From NCBI GenBank assembly GCA_040003255.1, contig JBDUCV010000032.1:1-26695 (forward strand): 26,695 bases of DNA. Reading direction: 5' to 3'. This document shows, piece by piece, positions 7,379-14,286 of this stretch. Position numbers and translations under genes: made by a program. A model generated the notes under the pieces. That model did no database searches. It had not been told where the DNA came from and was given only the letters and a program-made list of their open reading frames with translations. Every line of letters starts with the position of its first letter. The stretch's first letter is position 1. Source of the stretch: JBDUCV01 sp040003255. Lineage in GTDB: Bacteria > Actinomycetota > Actinomycetes > Mycobacteriales > Jatrophihabitantaceae.

Positions 7379-7710
7379 CCGAGGCGGCGGGGGGCGGTAG
7401 CGAGCTAGGCAGCCTCGGCGAAGAGGCCGTTCGGCTGCTTGGCGCTGTGCAGGACTGGGCTCGTCGAACCTGGCCCGACGAGCACCCGGCCACCGGTGCG
7501 CCGGAGTGCAGGTGGTGCCCGATCTGCCAGCTACTTGCCGTGCTGCGAGGCCACCGTCCCGAGGTCAACGAGCGACTCACCCAAGCCGGAACCGCGGTGG
7601 TCACGGCACTGCAGGCGCTGCTCGACGCGTCGACCGGGCCCGATGCCGATCAGCCGGACCGTGGGCGCGTCCCGCGCGTGCAGCACATTGACCTGGATCG
7701 GGGGGACTGA
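7375..7710 (+). CDS. Conserved actinobacterial protein of unknown function (Rv2183c position)
   Basis: The product is 111 residues. The ATG at 7375 overlaps the ArsA-like stop by ATGA, which fixes the start; a longer frame from 7279 would run inside ArsA. The N-terminal half is a predicted helix with AVRLLGAVQDWARRTW. The centre has ECRWCPICQLLAVLRG with a Cys-x2-Cys-x2-Cys pattern, and another helix and a polar tail follow. The same short W-C-P-I-C-Q segment is familiar from small proteins beside ArsA-like ATPases in actinobacteria, so a functional link with the ATPase is likely. Function is not known. The ROK kinase starts 2 bp after its stop. Confidence 0.75.
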   Translation: MTEAAGGGSELGSLGEEAVRLLGAVQDWARRTWPDEHPATGAPECRWCPICQLLAVLRGHRPEVNERLTQAGTAVVTALQALLDASTGPDADQPDRGRVPRVQHIDLDRGD

Positions 7711-7712
7711 CG

Positions 7713-8660
7713 ATGCCACTCGCGATCGGCGTGGACATCGGTGGCACCAAGGTCGCCGCCGGTGTCGTCGACGACGACGGGGCCGTTATCGACACCGCGC
7801 GCCGTCCGACGCCCGGCAACGACGTGCACCAGACCGAGCGTGTCATCGCCGAGGTCGTCGCAGAGCTCGCAGCTCGCCACCCCGTCGTCGCGGTCGGCAT
7901 CGGAGCGGCCGGCTGGATCGCGGCCGATCGGGCCACGGTGCTGTTCTCACCGCACTTGGCCTGGCGCAATGAGCCGTTACGTGACGCGCTCGCCGACCGC
8001 ATCGGTTCCCCGGTGACCGTCGAGAACGACGCCAATGCCGCGGCGTGGGCTGAGTACCGCTTCGGCGCGGCCCGGGGCGCCCGCGTCGTCGTGTGCGTGA
8101 CGCTCGGCACCGGGATTGGCGGTGGCCTCGTCGTCAGCGGCATCCTGTACCGCGGTGCGTTCGGCGTCGGGTGCGAGTTCGGGCACATGACGGTGGTGCC
8201 CGACGGCCGGCGTTGTGCGTGCGGCAACCGGGGCTGCTGGGAGATGTACGCGTCAGGCACCGCGCTGGCCCGCGATGCGCTCGAGCTAGCCGAGGTCTCG
8301 CCGGTCGCGGCACATCGGTTGCTCGAACTTGCCGGCGGGGACCGTGAGGCGCTCACCGGGATGCTGGTCACCGAGGCCGCGCGAGGCGGCGACCCGGCCG
8401 CGGTCGAGATCTACACCGCCATGGGTCAGTGGCTCGGACGGGGGCTGGCCAACCTCGCGGCCGTCATCGACCCCACAATGTTCGTGATCGGCGGGGGAGT
8501 CTCCGAGGCCGGTGACCTACTGATCGGGCCGGCGCGCGACACGTTCCAACTCTCGCTGCCCGGTCGCGGCTTTCGGCCGGTAGCCGACGTACGGCTGGCA
8601 GCGCTCGGTCCGAACGCCGGACTGGTCGGCGCCGCAGACCTCGCGCGACGCCGAGTGTGA
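7713..8660 (+). CDS. ROK-family glucokinase
   Basis: The product is 315 residues. The phosphate-binding loop DIGGTK is at 8-13, the catalytic Asp106 is in ENDANAA, and the ROK zinc site comprises His158 with Cys168, Cys170 and Cys175 in CACGNRGC. The length and motifs fit actinobacterial glucokinase, which phosphorylates glucose with ATP and in Streptomyces also takes part in carbon repression. A run of G (7701-7706) before the ATG serves as Shine-Dalgarno. It follows the small protein by 2 bp and is likely in the same operon. The protein has no N-terminal DNA-binding domain, so it is an enzyme and not an NagC-type repressor. Sugar specificity (glucose or another hexose) is inferred from family and context. 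Confidence 0.9.
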   Translation: MPLAIGVDIGGTKVAAGVVDDDGAVIDTARRPTPGNDVHQTERVIAEVVAELAARHPVVAVGIGAAGWIAADRATVLFSPHLAWRNEPLRDALADRIGSPVTVENDANAAAWAEYRFGAARGARVVVCVTLGTGIGGGLVVSGILYRGAFGVGCEFGHMTVVPDGRRCACGNRGCWEMYASGTALARDALELAEVSPVAAHRLLELAGGDREALTGMLVTEAARGGDPAAVEIYTAMGQWLGRGLANLAAVIDPTMFVIGGGVSEAGDLLIGPARDTFQLSLPGRGFRPVADVRLAALGPNAGLVGAADLARRRV

Positions 8661-8710
8661 GTCGTCCGCGGTGACGCTGCTCGGCCGGTGCGGGCAGCGG
8701 CGGCGCCTGG

Positions 8711-8716
8711 CAGCAT
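8711..8716 (+). promoter_or_regulatory. Relaxed -10 element before the threonine dehydratase-like gene
   Basis: CAGCAT ends 6 nt before the ATG at 8723, the same spacing as the leaderless TANNNT elements elsewhere in the window but with C at the first position. No -35 is visible. GAGG at 8718-8721 is too close to the ATG to act as a Shine-Dalgarno. Confidence 0.25.
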
Positions 8717-8722
8717 CGAGGC

Positions 8723-9694
8723 ATGCCCTTCACCCTGGCCGAGCTGGACGAGGCGGCGACGCTGGTGCATCGCTTCGTCCCACCCACTCCGCAGATCGCG
8801 TGGCCGATGCTCGGCGAGCTGGTGGGCGCCGAGGTCTGGGTGAAGCACGAGAACCACACACCGACCGGCGCGTTCAAGGTTCGTGGCGGGGTGGTCTATG
8901 CCGAACGCCTGCGCCGCGAACGGCCCGAGGTCGCCGGGATCGTCAGTGCGACGCGCGGCAACCACGGGCAGAGCCTTGCCTTTGCCGGCCGCGCTCTCGG
9001 GCTCGGCGTGACGATCGTGGTGCCGCATGGCAACAGCCCGGACAAGAATGCCGCGATGCGCGCCTTCGGCGCAGAGGTCATCGAGCACGGGCACGACTTC
9101 CAGGCCGCGCGCGAGCACTCGACGCTGCTCGCCGCTGATCGCCGACTCGAGGCGGTGCCGTCCTACCACCCTGACCTCGTGCTCGGGGTAGCGACCTACG
9201 CACGGGAACTGTTCGGCGGCGCGAGCAACCTGGACGCGGTGTACGTCCCAGTCGGGATGGGATCGGGTATCAGTGGATTGATCCACGTCCGCGACCTGCT
9301 CGGTCTAGAGACACAGATCATCGGGGTGGTCGCCGACGTGGCGCCGGCCACGGCGCTGTCGTTCGAAGCGAGAGCGGTCGTCGTTACCGACACGGCCGCC
9401 ACGTTCGTCGACGGCGTGGCGTGCCGGGTACCCGACGCGCATGCCGTCGAGGTGATCTGCGCCGGCGCCGCCCGCATCGTCAGGGTCGGCGAGGACGCCG
9501 CAGCGGAGGCCGTCAGGTTGCTGCTCGCCACGACGCACAACATCGCCGAGCCGGCCGGCGCCCTGGCGCTAGCCGGATTGCTCGCGGACCCATTGCGCCC
9601 GTCCCGCGGTCGGGTCGCGGTCGTGCAGACCGGTGGAAATATCGACACGCCGATGCTGGCCGAGATTCTCGCCGGCCGCACGCCCGCTCCCTAG
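8723..9694 (+). CDS. PLP-dependent threonine/serine dehydratase-like enzyme
   Basis: The product is 323 residues, fold-type II PLP enzyme. The Schiff-base lysine is Lys52 in TGAFKVRGG. The substrate loop is SATRGNHGQS. The phosphate-binding stretch is VPVGMGSGISG, and the C-terminal part has QTGGNIDTP. There is no ACT regulatory domain, so it resembles the short catabolic threonine dehydratases and not biosynthetic IlvA. The expected reaction is deamination of threonine (or serine) to the 2-oxo acid, but related enzymes include serine racemases and other beta-eliminases. The gap to the ROK gene is 62 bp and lacks a Shine-Dalgarno, so it may have its own promoter. A threonine aldolase is also in this window but in a separate unit. 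Confidence 0.82.
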   Translation: MPFTLAELDEAATLVHRFVPPTPQIAWPMLGELVGAEVWVKHENHTPTGAFKVRGGVVYAERLRRERPEVAGIVSATRGNHGQSLAFAGRALGLGVTIVVPHGNSPDKNAAMRAFGAEVIEHGHDFQAAREHSTLLAADRRLEAVPSYHPDLVLGVATYARELFGGASNLDAVYVPVGMGSGISGLIHVRDLLGLETQIIGVVADVAPATALSFEARAVVVTDTAATFVDGVACRVPDAHAVEVICAGAARIVRVGEDAAAEAVRLLLATTHNIAEPAGALALAGLLADPLRPSRGRVAVVQTGGNIDTPMLAEILAGRTPAP

Positions 9695-9706
9695 CGCCGG
9701 CTGGAG

Positions 9707-9712
9707 CAGGAT
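9707..9712 (+). promoter_or_regulatory. Relaxed -10 element before the EEP hydrolase gene
   Basis: CAGGAT ends 6 nt before the ATG at 9719. It matches TANNNT except for C at the first position. The gap to the preceding gene is 24 bp, so the gene could equally be read through from upstream. Confidence 0.25.
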
Positions 9713-9718
9713 GCCGAC

Positions 9719-10411
9719 ATGACCGTCCTGCGCCTGCTGTCCTACAACGTGCGTTCGTTACGCGACGACGCTGATGCGGTGGCGCGAATCATTCGCGACG
9801 CACAGCCCCAGGTCGTCGCGATCCAAGAGGCGCCCCGTCTGTTTCGCTGGCGGTCGAAGTGCGCAGCGCTCGCCCGACGCAGCGGCTTGGTCATTGTTAC
9901 CGGAGGACGTCCGGCAGCTGCGAACCTGTTGCTGTGCACGCTCGCCGTGGACGTCCTATCGAGCGCGAACGTGCTGTTCAGCCGGGATTCCCGACTGCAC
10001 CAGCGCGGCACGGCGCTGGCCGTGCTCGGCTATCGAGGTGCGCGGTTCGCGCTGGCGGGGATCCACCTGGACCTGGAGCAGGGGCCCCGGCTGCGGCACG
10101 TCGGCGAACTGCACCGCGTCCTGGACCTGCATGTCGGGGATCCCGACGTCCCGAGGATCATCGCCGGCGACGTGAACGACTTGCCCGGCACGGCGGTGTG
10201 GAACGCACTTGTCGGCCGCGGCACCGACGCCTGGGCCGCGGTCGGTGCAGGCGATGGGTGGACCTTCAGCGTGGGTAACCCTCGCAAGCGCATCGACGCC
10301 GTGTTCGCTGACCCGCGGGTACCCGTGCGCTCGGCCACCGTGCTGGACAGCCCGGACGTGGCGATCGGCAGTGACCATCGTCCGTTGCTGGTCGAACTCG
10401 ACCTGCCGTAG
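9719..10411 (+). CDS. Endonuclease/exonuclease/phosphatase (EEP) family protein
   Basis: The product is 230 residues. The EEP catalytic set is present in order: Asn in LSYNVRS, Glu in IQEAP, His in AGIHLDLE, the Asp/Asn pair in AGDVNDLPG and the catalytic His in GSDHRPLLVEL near the C-terminus. This metal-dependent phosphodiesterase fold includes DNases, phosphatases and sphingomyelinases; the substrate cannot be told from the motifs. There is no signal peptide or membrane segment, so it should act in the cytoplasm. It is the last gene of the plus-strand series and is followed by a terminator-like hairpin. Confidence 0.85.
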   Translation: MTVLRLLSYNVRSLRDDADAVARIIRDAQPQVVAIQEAPRLFRWRSKCAALARRSGLVIVTGGRPAAANLLLCTLAVDVLSSANVLFSRDSRLHQRGTALAVLGYRGARFALAGIHLDLEQGPRLRHVGELHRVLDLHVGDPDVPRIIAGDVNDLPGTAVWNALVGRGTDAWAAVGAGDGWTFSVGNPRKRIDAVFADPRVPVRSATVLDSPDVAIGSDHRPLLVELDLP

Positions 10412-10417
10412 CCCGCC

Positions 10418-10448
10418 GGGCCCAGGTTGGTGTAACGAAGCTGGGCCC
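10418..10448. terminator. Hairpin between convergent EEP and ArsR-SRPBCC genes
   Basis: GGGCCCAG at 10418-10425 and CTGGGCCC at 10441-10448 form a perfect 8-bp GC-rich stem with a 15-nt loop, 7 bp after the EEP stop. A second stem, GCCCT (10445-10449) with AGGGC (10456-10460), shares bases with the first, so the two are mutually exclusive. No T-run follows, as is common in actinobacterial terminators. Confidence 0.5.
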
Positions 10449-10505
10449 TACCGGAAGGGCTGTGCGCCAGAAGTGCGAGCGTGGCGCCTACGGCGCGCGT
10501 TCGGC

Positions 10506-11258
10506 TTAGCCGTACATCAGCGATCCGGGGGTGGTGAGCAACTCGCCGGTCTCGAGCCAGGTCTTCAGGCCGGAGAGGATCATCGGCCAGCCGCCGTAAA
10601 GCTGATCGTTCGCGCCCTCGCGCAGCTGGTCGTGGGTGACGGTCAGCCGGCAGGAGTCGCCGACGGGTTCGATCTCCCAAGTGACCCTCGAGGTGCCCTC
10701 GCTCTTCACGTCCTCGCCCCAGAGCGCCAACATGCTCTGGACCAGTCGGCGCGGGGGGTCGAACTCGAGGTTCTGACCTTCTCCCAACAGGCCGGGAGCC
10801 CTCGGATGGCTCATCTCGAAGCGCGAGCCGGGGCTCCCGTCCGAGCTCATCCGGATGCCGAACTGATATTTGCTCCGGATCTCGGCGTCGGTGATCGCCT
10901 CCCAGAGTCGCTCCGGTGTCGTCCGGATGTAGATCTCGAAAACCTTCTCCATGGGATTCTCCAGTCTGCTCTTGAGGCCGCTGAGCGCTGCTGTCCACGG
11001 CTCGGCGTACTTGCTCACCCATCGGTCGTGGACGAGCCGGATCGGGACCGGGTTCAGGAAGTGGAGCTTCTCGCGGCCGCGCCGCTTGGTGGCCACCAAG
11101 CCCGCCTCCTCGAGCTGCTTCAGGTGCTTCATGACGCCGAAGCGCGTCATCGAGAAGCGCTCCTGCAGCGCACTCAACGTTTGCCCGTCCTCGCGGAACA
11201 GCTCATCGAGCAGGCTTCGCCGGGTCGGATCGGCGAGGGCCCTGAATACCGCGTCCAC
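10506..11258 (-). CDS. ArsR-family HTH regulator fused to an SRPBCC (AHSA1-type) domain
   Basis: The product is 250 residues. Residues 1-95 form an ArsR winged helix: ALADPTRRSLLDELF, then the recognition-helix region MTRFGVMKHLKQLEEAGLV and a basic wing TKRRGREKLHFLNP. No metal-binding cysteine pair is present in the DNA-recognition helix. Residues ~100-250 form an SRPBCC/AHSA1 domain with EIYIRTTPERLWEAITD and the C-terminal helix GGWPMILSGLKTWLETGE. The natural reading is a one-component sensor in which the hydrophobic pocket controls the HTH, but the ligand is unknown. The GTG start has no Shine-Dalgarno and lies 6 nt after a -10 element, so the mRNA is probably leaderless. A palindrome inside the promoter implies autoregulation. 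The gene is monocistronic between a convergent gene and the downstream end of another minus-strand gene. Confidence 0.9.
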   Translation of the reverse strand: MDAVFRALADPTRRSLLDELFREDGQTLSALQERFSMTRFGVMKHLKQLEEAGLVATKRRGREKLHFLNPVPIRLVHDRWVSKYAEPWTAALSGLKSRLENPMEKVFEIYIRTTPERLWEAITDAEIRSKYQFGIRMSSDGSPGSRFEMSHPRAPGLLGEGQNLEFDPPRRLVQSMLALWGEDVKSEGTSRVTWEIEPVGDSCRLTVTHDQLREGANDQLYGGWPMILSGLKTWLETGELLTTPGSLMYG

Positions 11259-11264
11259 GCCAGC

Positions 11265-11294
11265 AGAATAGGTGACGAATTAGTCACATGTCAA
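11265..11294 (-). promoter_or_regulatory. ArsR-SRPBCC gene promoter, leaderless
   Basis: On the minus strand there is a perfect -35 TTGACA (11294-11289), an 18-bp spacer and -10 TATTCT (11270-11265). Six nucleotides later comes the GTG start at 11258, so the predicted transcription start falls on the start codon. This is the best promoter in the window. Confidence 0.8.
11272..11287. promoter_or_regulatory. Operator palindrome within the ArsR-SRPBCC promoter
   Basis: GTGACTAATTCGTCAC (minus strand) is symmetric at 14 of 16 positions, with 5-bp arms GTGAC/GTCAC around a central AATT. It fills nearly all of the 18-bp spacer between the -35 and -10. ArsR-type dimers bind such sites, so the protein probably blocks its own RNA polymerase site. 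Confidence 0.75.
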
Positions 11295-11302
11295 CACGAC
11301 GA

Positions 11303-11989
11303 CTAGACGATTGCTCCGTCATCGTCGTCGCCGTGCGGCTGCTCGCGCAGACGCGTCACCAGCATGCCCGCTCCCAGCAGCACGCCGGCTACTCCGAGCA
11401 GGAAGGTCAGATTCGGCTCAAACCCGAATCGGCCGCCGAAGATGAGCACCGCGATCGACGCAATGATCAGTAGCAACGCCCGGACAGTTACCGCGGCGAG
11501 CCGCGGTAGCGGCGGCGGCGCTGGGGGCTGGTAATGCTCGTCGGGACCGTCGGCGGCGTCCGCATCACCCGGGGATGGCGCCGGGGCGAGCCGGGCCCGC
11601 CACTCGGCGTCTTCGAGGGTCAGGTCTCGTTCCGCGTCCCGCACTGCGGCCACCGTGTCGACGTGCCAGTCGGCAATGAGCGCCGCGAACGCGCTGTTCG
11701 TATCTGCCGAGTCGTCTGCAGGCTGCGGCACTGAACCGGTGAGGTCGGCGCCTGCGGCCCGGGCAGCCGACTCGACGACCGAACGGGCGTCCGCGCGTTC
11801 GGCGTCGGCAACGAAGAGCCGATACCGGTCAGTCGGGCCAAGGGGGTCGAGATAGGCGGCAATACCCGCTCGGCCAAGCGCACCGAGCAGATCGCGTCCT
11901 ACCTCGAGCCCGACGTCGGCGACCGGGATGAAGGACGAGGCCGAAAGCCCGTTGTCGCGCCGCTCGGCCGGCTCGCCGGAAAGGCTCAC
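11303..11989 (-). CDS. Membrane protein with DUF2007-like N-terminal domain
   Basis: The product is 228 residues. Residues ~18-75 (FIPVADVGLEVGRDLLGALG, then RYRLFVADAERADARSVV) resemble the small alpha/beta DUF2007 (putative signal-transducing) fold. A polar linker with a Pro-rich stretch (QPPAPPPLP) follows. Two transmembrane segments are near residues 165-185 (ALLLIIASIAVLIFG) and 190-212 (FLLGVAGVLLGAGMLV). The C-terminus is short, acidic and polar. The GTG start overlaps the stop of the hydrolase gene (GTGA), so the two are translationally coupled; in my memory this hydrolase/membrane protein pair recurs in actinobacteria. Function is unknown. Confidence 0.75.
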   Translation of the reverse strand: MSLSGEPAERRDNGLSASSFIPVADVGLEVGRDLLGALGRAGIAAYLDPLGPTDRYRLFVADAERADARSVVESAARAAGADLTGSVPQPADDSADTNSAFAALIADWHVDTVAAVRDAERDLTLEDAEWRARLAPAPSPGDADAADGPDEHYQPPAPPPLPRLAAVTVRALLLIIASIAVLIFGGRFGFEPNLTFLLGVAGVLLGAGMLVTRLREQPHGDDDDGAIV

Positions 11990-12765
11990 GACGACGCGCT
12001 CGGTGTGACGTCGTCGGCGGCCGCGGTGTGCTCGGCGATGAACTGGACGCTCCCGTCGAAGATCGTCTGTGCGTCATTGTCGAGCGTCGCGACGTGGTAG
12101 CTGTCGTCGAGCACCACCTCATGGATCGTGGTGGCGGTGGCGCCGGCCTGGAGCAGACGTCCGGATAGCGGCTCGACCACGTGGTCAATCCGACTGCGAT
12201 ACATCAGCACCGGCGCAGTGATCCTCGCGAAATCGCGGGTCACCACTTTCCACAGTTTTTGTAGAGACACCGCCGCGCGAACGGGAGTGCGGTCGTAGGC
12301 GGGTTCGACCACTCCCGGTTTTTTGATGTCGCTCGCAATGGCCGGACGCGACGCTAGGAACGGCGCCACGAACCTTGCCAACTTGGCGTCGAACCGCTCG
12401 GTGCCGTAGGACGGGTTGACCAGGATCAGTCCCGCGATATCGCCGCCCTTCTCCTCAGCCAGCCGGGTGACCAGCGTCGCGCCCAACGACAGTCCGGCGC
12501 AGAACACTTGGTCGCAACTGCGGGCGAGATCGTCGTAGGCCCGCTCCACCTCGCCGTACCAGTCGGTCCATCGGGTGGCGTTGAGTTCCTGCCAGCGAGT
12601 GCCGTGGCCGGGCAGCCGGGGCAGCCGCACGGTGAGCCCCGCCGCCGCGAGGTGTTCGGCCCACGGGCGCATGCTGGCCGGATGTCCGGTGAAGCCGTGA
12701 CTGAGGACGACACCGATCGATCCGCCGTCGGCAGTAAACGGCTCGGCTCCAGGCATGAGCGGCAC
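11986..12765 (-). CDS. Alpha/beta hydrolase, carboxylesterase/monoacylglycerol lipase-like
   Basis: The product is 259 residues. The oxyanion-side HGFTGHPASM and the PRLPGHGTRWQEL stretch are typical of Est30-like carboxylesterases. The nucleophile elbow is GLSLG, the acid is Asp in YRSRIDHVV, and the histidine is in LDDSYHVATLDND. The start is the GTG at 12765, giving MPLMPGAEPF, with GAGG at 12770-12773 as Shine-Dalgarno; an ATG three codons later is the alternative. There is no signal peptide, so it is cytoplasmic. It faces away from the acyltransferase gene. Monoacylglycerol or other short ester substrates are likely, but the native one is not known. Confidence 0.87.
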   Translation of the reverse strand: MPLMPGAEPFTADGGSIGVVLSHGFTGHPASMRPWAEHLAAAGLTVRLPRLPGHGTRWQELNATRWTDWYGEVERAYDDLARSCDQVFCAGLSLGATLVTRLAEEKGGDIAGLILVNPSYGTERFDAKLARFVAPFLASRPAIASDIKKPGVVEPAYDRTPVRAAVSLQKLWKVVTRDFARITAPVLMYRSRIDHVVEPLSGRLLQAGATATTIHEVVLDDSYHVATLDNDAQTIFDGSVQFIAEHTAAADDVTPSASS

Positions 12766-12853
12766 GAACGCCTCGTTTCGTCGACAGATGTGTCTGGGGG
12801 GAGTTCAGCGCTCCATCATGCCCGCCCAGTACCTGGCAAGCGAGCGAGCTATG

Positions 12854-12883
12854 TGGACCTGGATGCCGACACCGCACTACTGT
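12854..12883 (+). promoter_or_regulatory. Candidate promoter of the acyltransferase gene
   Basis: TGGACC (12854-12859) and TACTGT (12878-12883) are separated by 18 bp. The -10 fits TANNNT and the -35 matches TTGACA at four positions. A start near 12890 gives a leader of about 27 nt that contains the Shine-Dalgarno. Confidence 0.4.
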
Positions 12884-12916
12884 CGACCATCTACGACACA
12901 GGATTTGGGGGGCTCG

Positions 12917-13708
12917 GTGTTGTACTGGCTGGCAAAGTTCGTCTTGATCGGGCCGTTGCTGCGGCTTGTCTGGCGGCCTTATGCCGAGGGCATCGAGAAT
13001 GTGCCGGACGGACCGGTAATCGTCGCGAGCAACCACCAGTCCTTTTGCGATTCGTTGTTTATGCCGCTCGTTGTTCCGCGCCGGGTCACCTTCCTGGCCA
13101 AGGCCGAGTACTTCACTACCCCGGGCCTGAAGGGGCGTCTCTCGCGGATGTTCTTCACCGCGCTGGGCCAGGTCTCGGTCGACCGCGACGATCCCGACGC
13201 TGCGCGGGCCGCACTCACCACCGGCGTGCGCTTGCTCGGCCAGGGCGCGCTGCTCGGCGTCTACCCCGAGGGCACCCGCTCGCCCGATGGCCGGCTCTAT
13301 CGGGGGAAGACCGGCGTTGCCCGGATGGCCCTCGAGGCCGGCGTGCCCGTTGTGCCCTGCGCAATGATCGACACCATCAAAATCCAGCCGAGCGGCCGGA
13401 GGATTCCGAAGCTACGGCCGAGGCCCGGCGTGCGCTTCGGCAAGGCGCTCGACTTCTCCCGCTACGAGGGCATGTCCGGTGATCGCTTCGTCGAACGGTC
13501 GATAACCGACGAGATCATGTACGAACTCATGCAATTGTCCGGGCAGGAGTACGTCGACGTATACGCCGCCAAGATCAAGAAGGCACTGGGGCCGTCGAAT
13601 GCCTTCGGCGCCCAGCACGCCGCGCGCACGCAGCAGCTGGCCGGTGTGCAGGGACCAAACGAGCTGCGCGAAGCGGCCGACCGGATACCCACCGAGCGGG
13701 CCGGCTGA
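12917..13708 (+). CDS. 1-acyl-sn-glycerol-3-phosphate acyltransferase (PlsC family)
   Basis: The product is 263 residues from the GTG at 12917, with GGGGGG (12907-12912) as Shine-Dalgarno. The family's usual N-terminus (LYWLAKFVLIGPLLRL) begins there, so the longer frame upstream is rejected. The catalytic NHQSFCD is the H-x4-D motif. FLAKAEYF, then the phosphate-binding YPEGTRSPDG and VPVVPCAMIDT follow in the order expected for PlsC. The enzyme esterifies lysophosphatidic acid at the membrane to give phosphatidic acid. The hydrophobic N-terminal stretch may anchor it. The Rv2182c homologue sits at the same place in M. tuberculosis. The C-terminal ~50 residues are polar and variable. The exoribonuclease gene follows by 17 bp. 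Confidence 0.9.
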   Translation: MLYWLAKFVLIGPLLRLVWRPYAEGIENVPDGPVIVASNHQSFCDSLFMPLVVPRRVTFLAKAEYFTTPGLKGRLSRMFFTALGQVSVDRDDPDAARAALTTGVRLLGQGALLGVYPEGTRSPDGRLYRGKTGVARMALEAGVPVVPCAMIDTIKIQPSGRRIPKLRPRPGVRFGKALDFSRYEGMSGDRFVERSITDEIMYELMQLSGQEYVDVYAAKIKKALGPSNAFGAQHAARTQQLAGVQGPNELREAADRIPTERAG

Positions 13709-13713
13709 ACCCC

Positions 13714-13719
13714 TATCGT
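13714..13719 (+). promoter_or_regulatory. -10 element, probable leaderless start of the exoribonuclease gene
   Basis: TATCGT fits TANNNT and ends 6 nt before the GTG at 13726. No Shine-Dalgarno precedes the GTG at the usual distance; the GGGG overlaps the start itself. No -35 is visible. Confidence 0.45.
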
Positions 13720-13725
13720 CGCGGG

Positions 13726-14226
13726 GTGCGCTTCTTTTACGACTGCGAGTTCATCGAGGACGGCACGACGATCGAGCTGGTGTCCATCGGCGTGGTCGAC
13801 GAAACCGGCCGGGAGTTTTACGCGATCTCCACCGAGTTCGACCCGAGCCGGGCGATCGACTGGGTACGTCGCAACGTCCTGGAGAAGCTGCCCTCCCCTG
13901 CGCACCCCGCCTGGCGCAGCCGGGCACGCATCCGCGAGGACCTGCTGGCATTCCTGACCGGGCCGGGGCAACCCATCGAGTTGTGGGCCTGGATGGCCGC
14001 CTACGACCACGTCGTCCTGGCACAACTGTGGGGTGACATGCGTGCGCTGCCTCGGAAAATACCCCGGTTCACCCACGAGCTGCGCCAGCGTTGGGAGGAC
14101 GCGGGCGCCCCGCCGCTACCTCCGGTGCCCGCCAATCAGCACGACGCCCTCGCCGACGCGCGCCACAATCTCATCAGGTGGCAAGTGCTCGCCGCTCTAC
14201 CGGACGGCCAGGACAGTGCGCATTAG
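13726..14226 (+). CDS. DEDD-type 3'-5' exoribonuclease (Rv2179c-like)
   Basis: The product is 166 residues. The first acidic pair is Asp6 and Glu8 in FFYDCEFIEDG. The second is the Asp in WMAAYDHVVLAQLWG, and the last is HDALADAR with the His and Asp of a DEDDh site. The length fits Rv2179c, which founded a bacterial RNase T-like family and trims 3' overhangs of RNA with divalent metal. The linker from residue ~48 to 90 is rich in Pro and Arg. It lies between the acyltransferase and PFK genes, and Rv2179c also lies near the DAHP synthase gene. The GTG start follows a -10 element, suggesting an own leaderless transcript in addition to any read-through. Confidence 0.87.
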   Translation: MRFFYDCEFIEDGTTIELVSIGVVDETGREFYAISTEFDPSRAIDWVRRNVLEKLPSPAHPAWRSRARIREDLLAFLTGPGQPIELWAWMAAYDHVVLAQLWGDMRALPRKIPRFTHELRQRWEDAGAPPLPPVPANQHDALADARHNLIRWQVLAALPDGQDSAH

Positions 14227-14286
14227 GCTCACCCGGGCGACAGCGTGACGGCGCGGTCGGATCTTTCGGCTGAGAAAGGGGCGCTC

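Noticed and set aside
10209..11306. 365-codon plus-strand frame spanning the terminator and the ArsR gene
   Set aside because: It overlaps the EEP gene in another frame, the hairpin and the whole ArsR-SRPBCC gene; no family features.
12755..12916. Longer N-terminus for the acyltransferase
   Set aside because: The extra codons read through the divergent promoter region and lack similarity; the GTG at 12917 has a Shine-Dalgarno and the family N-terminus.
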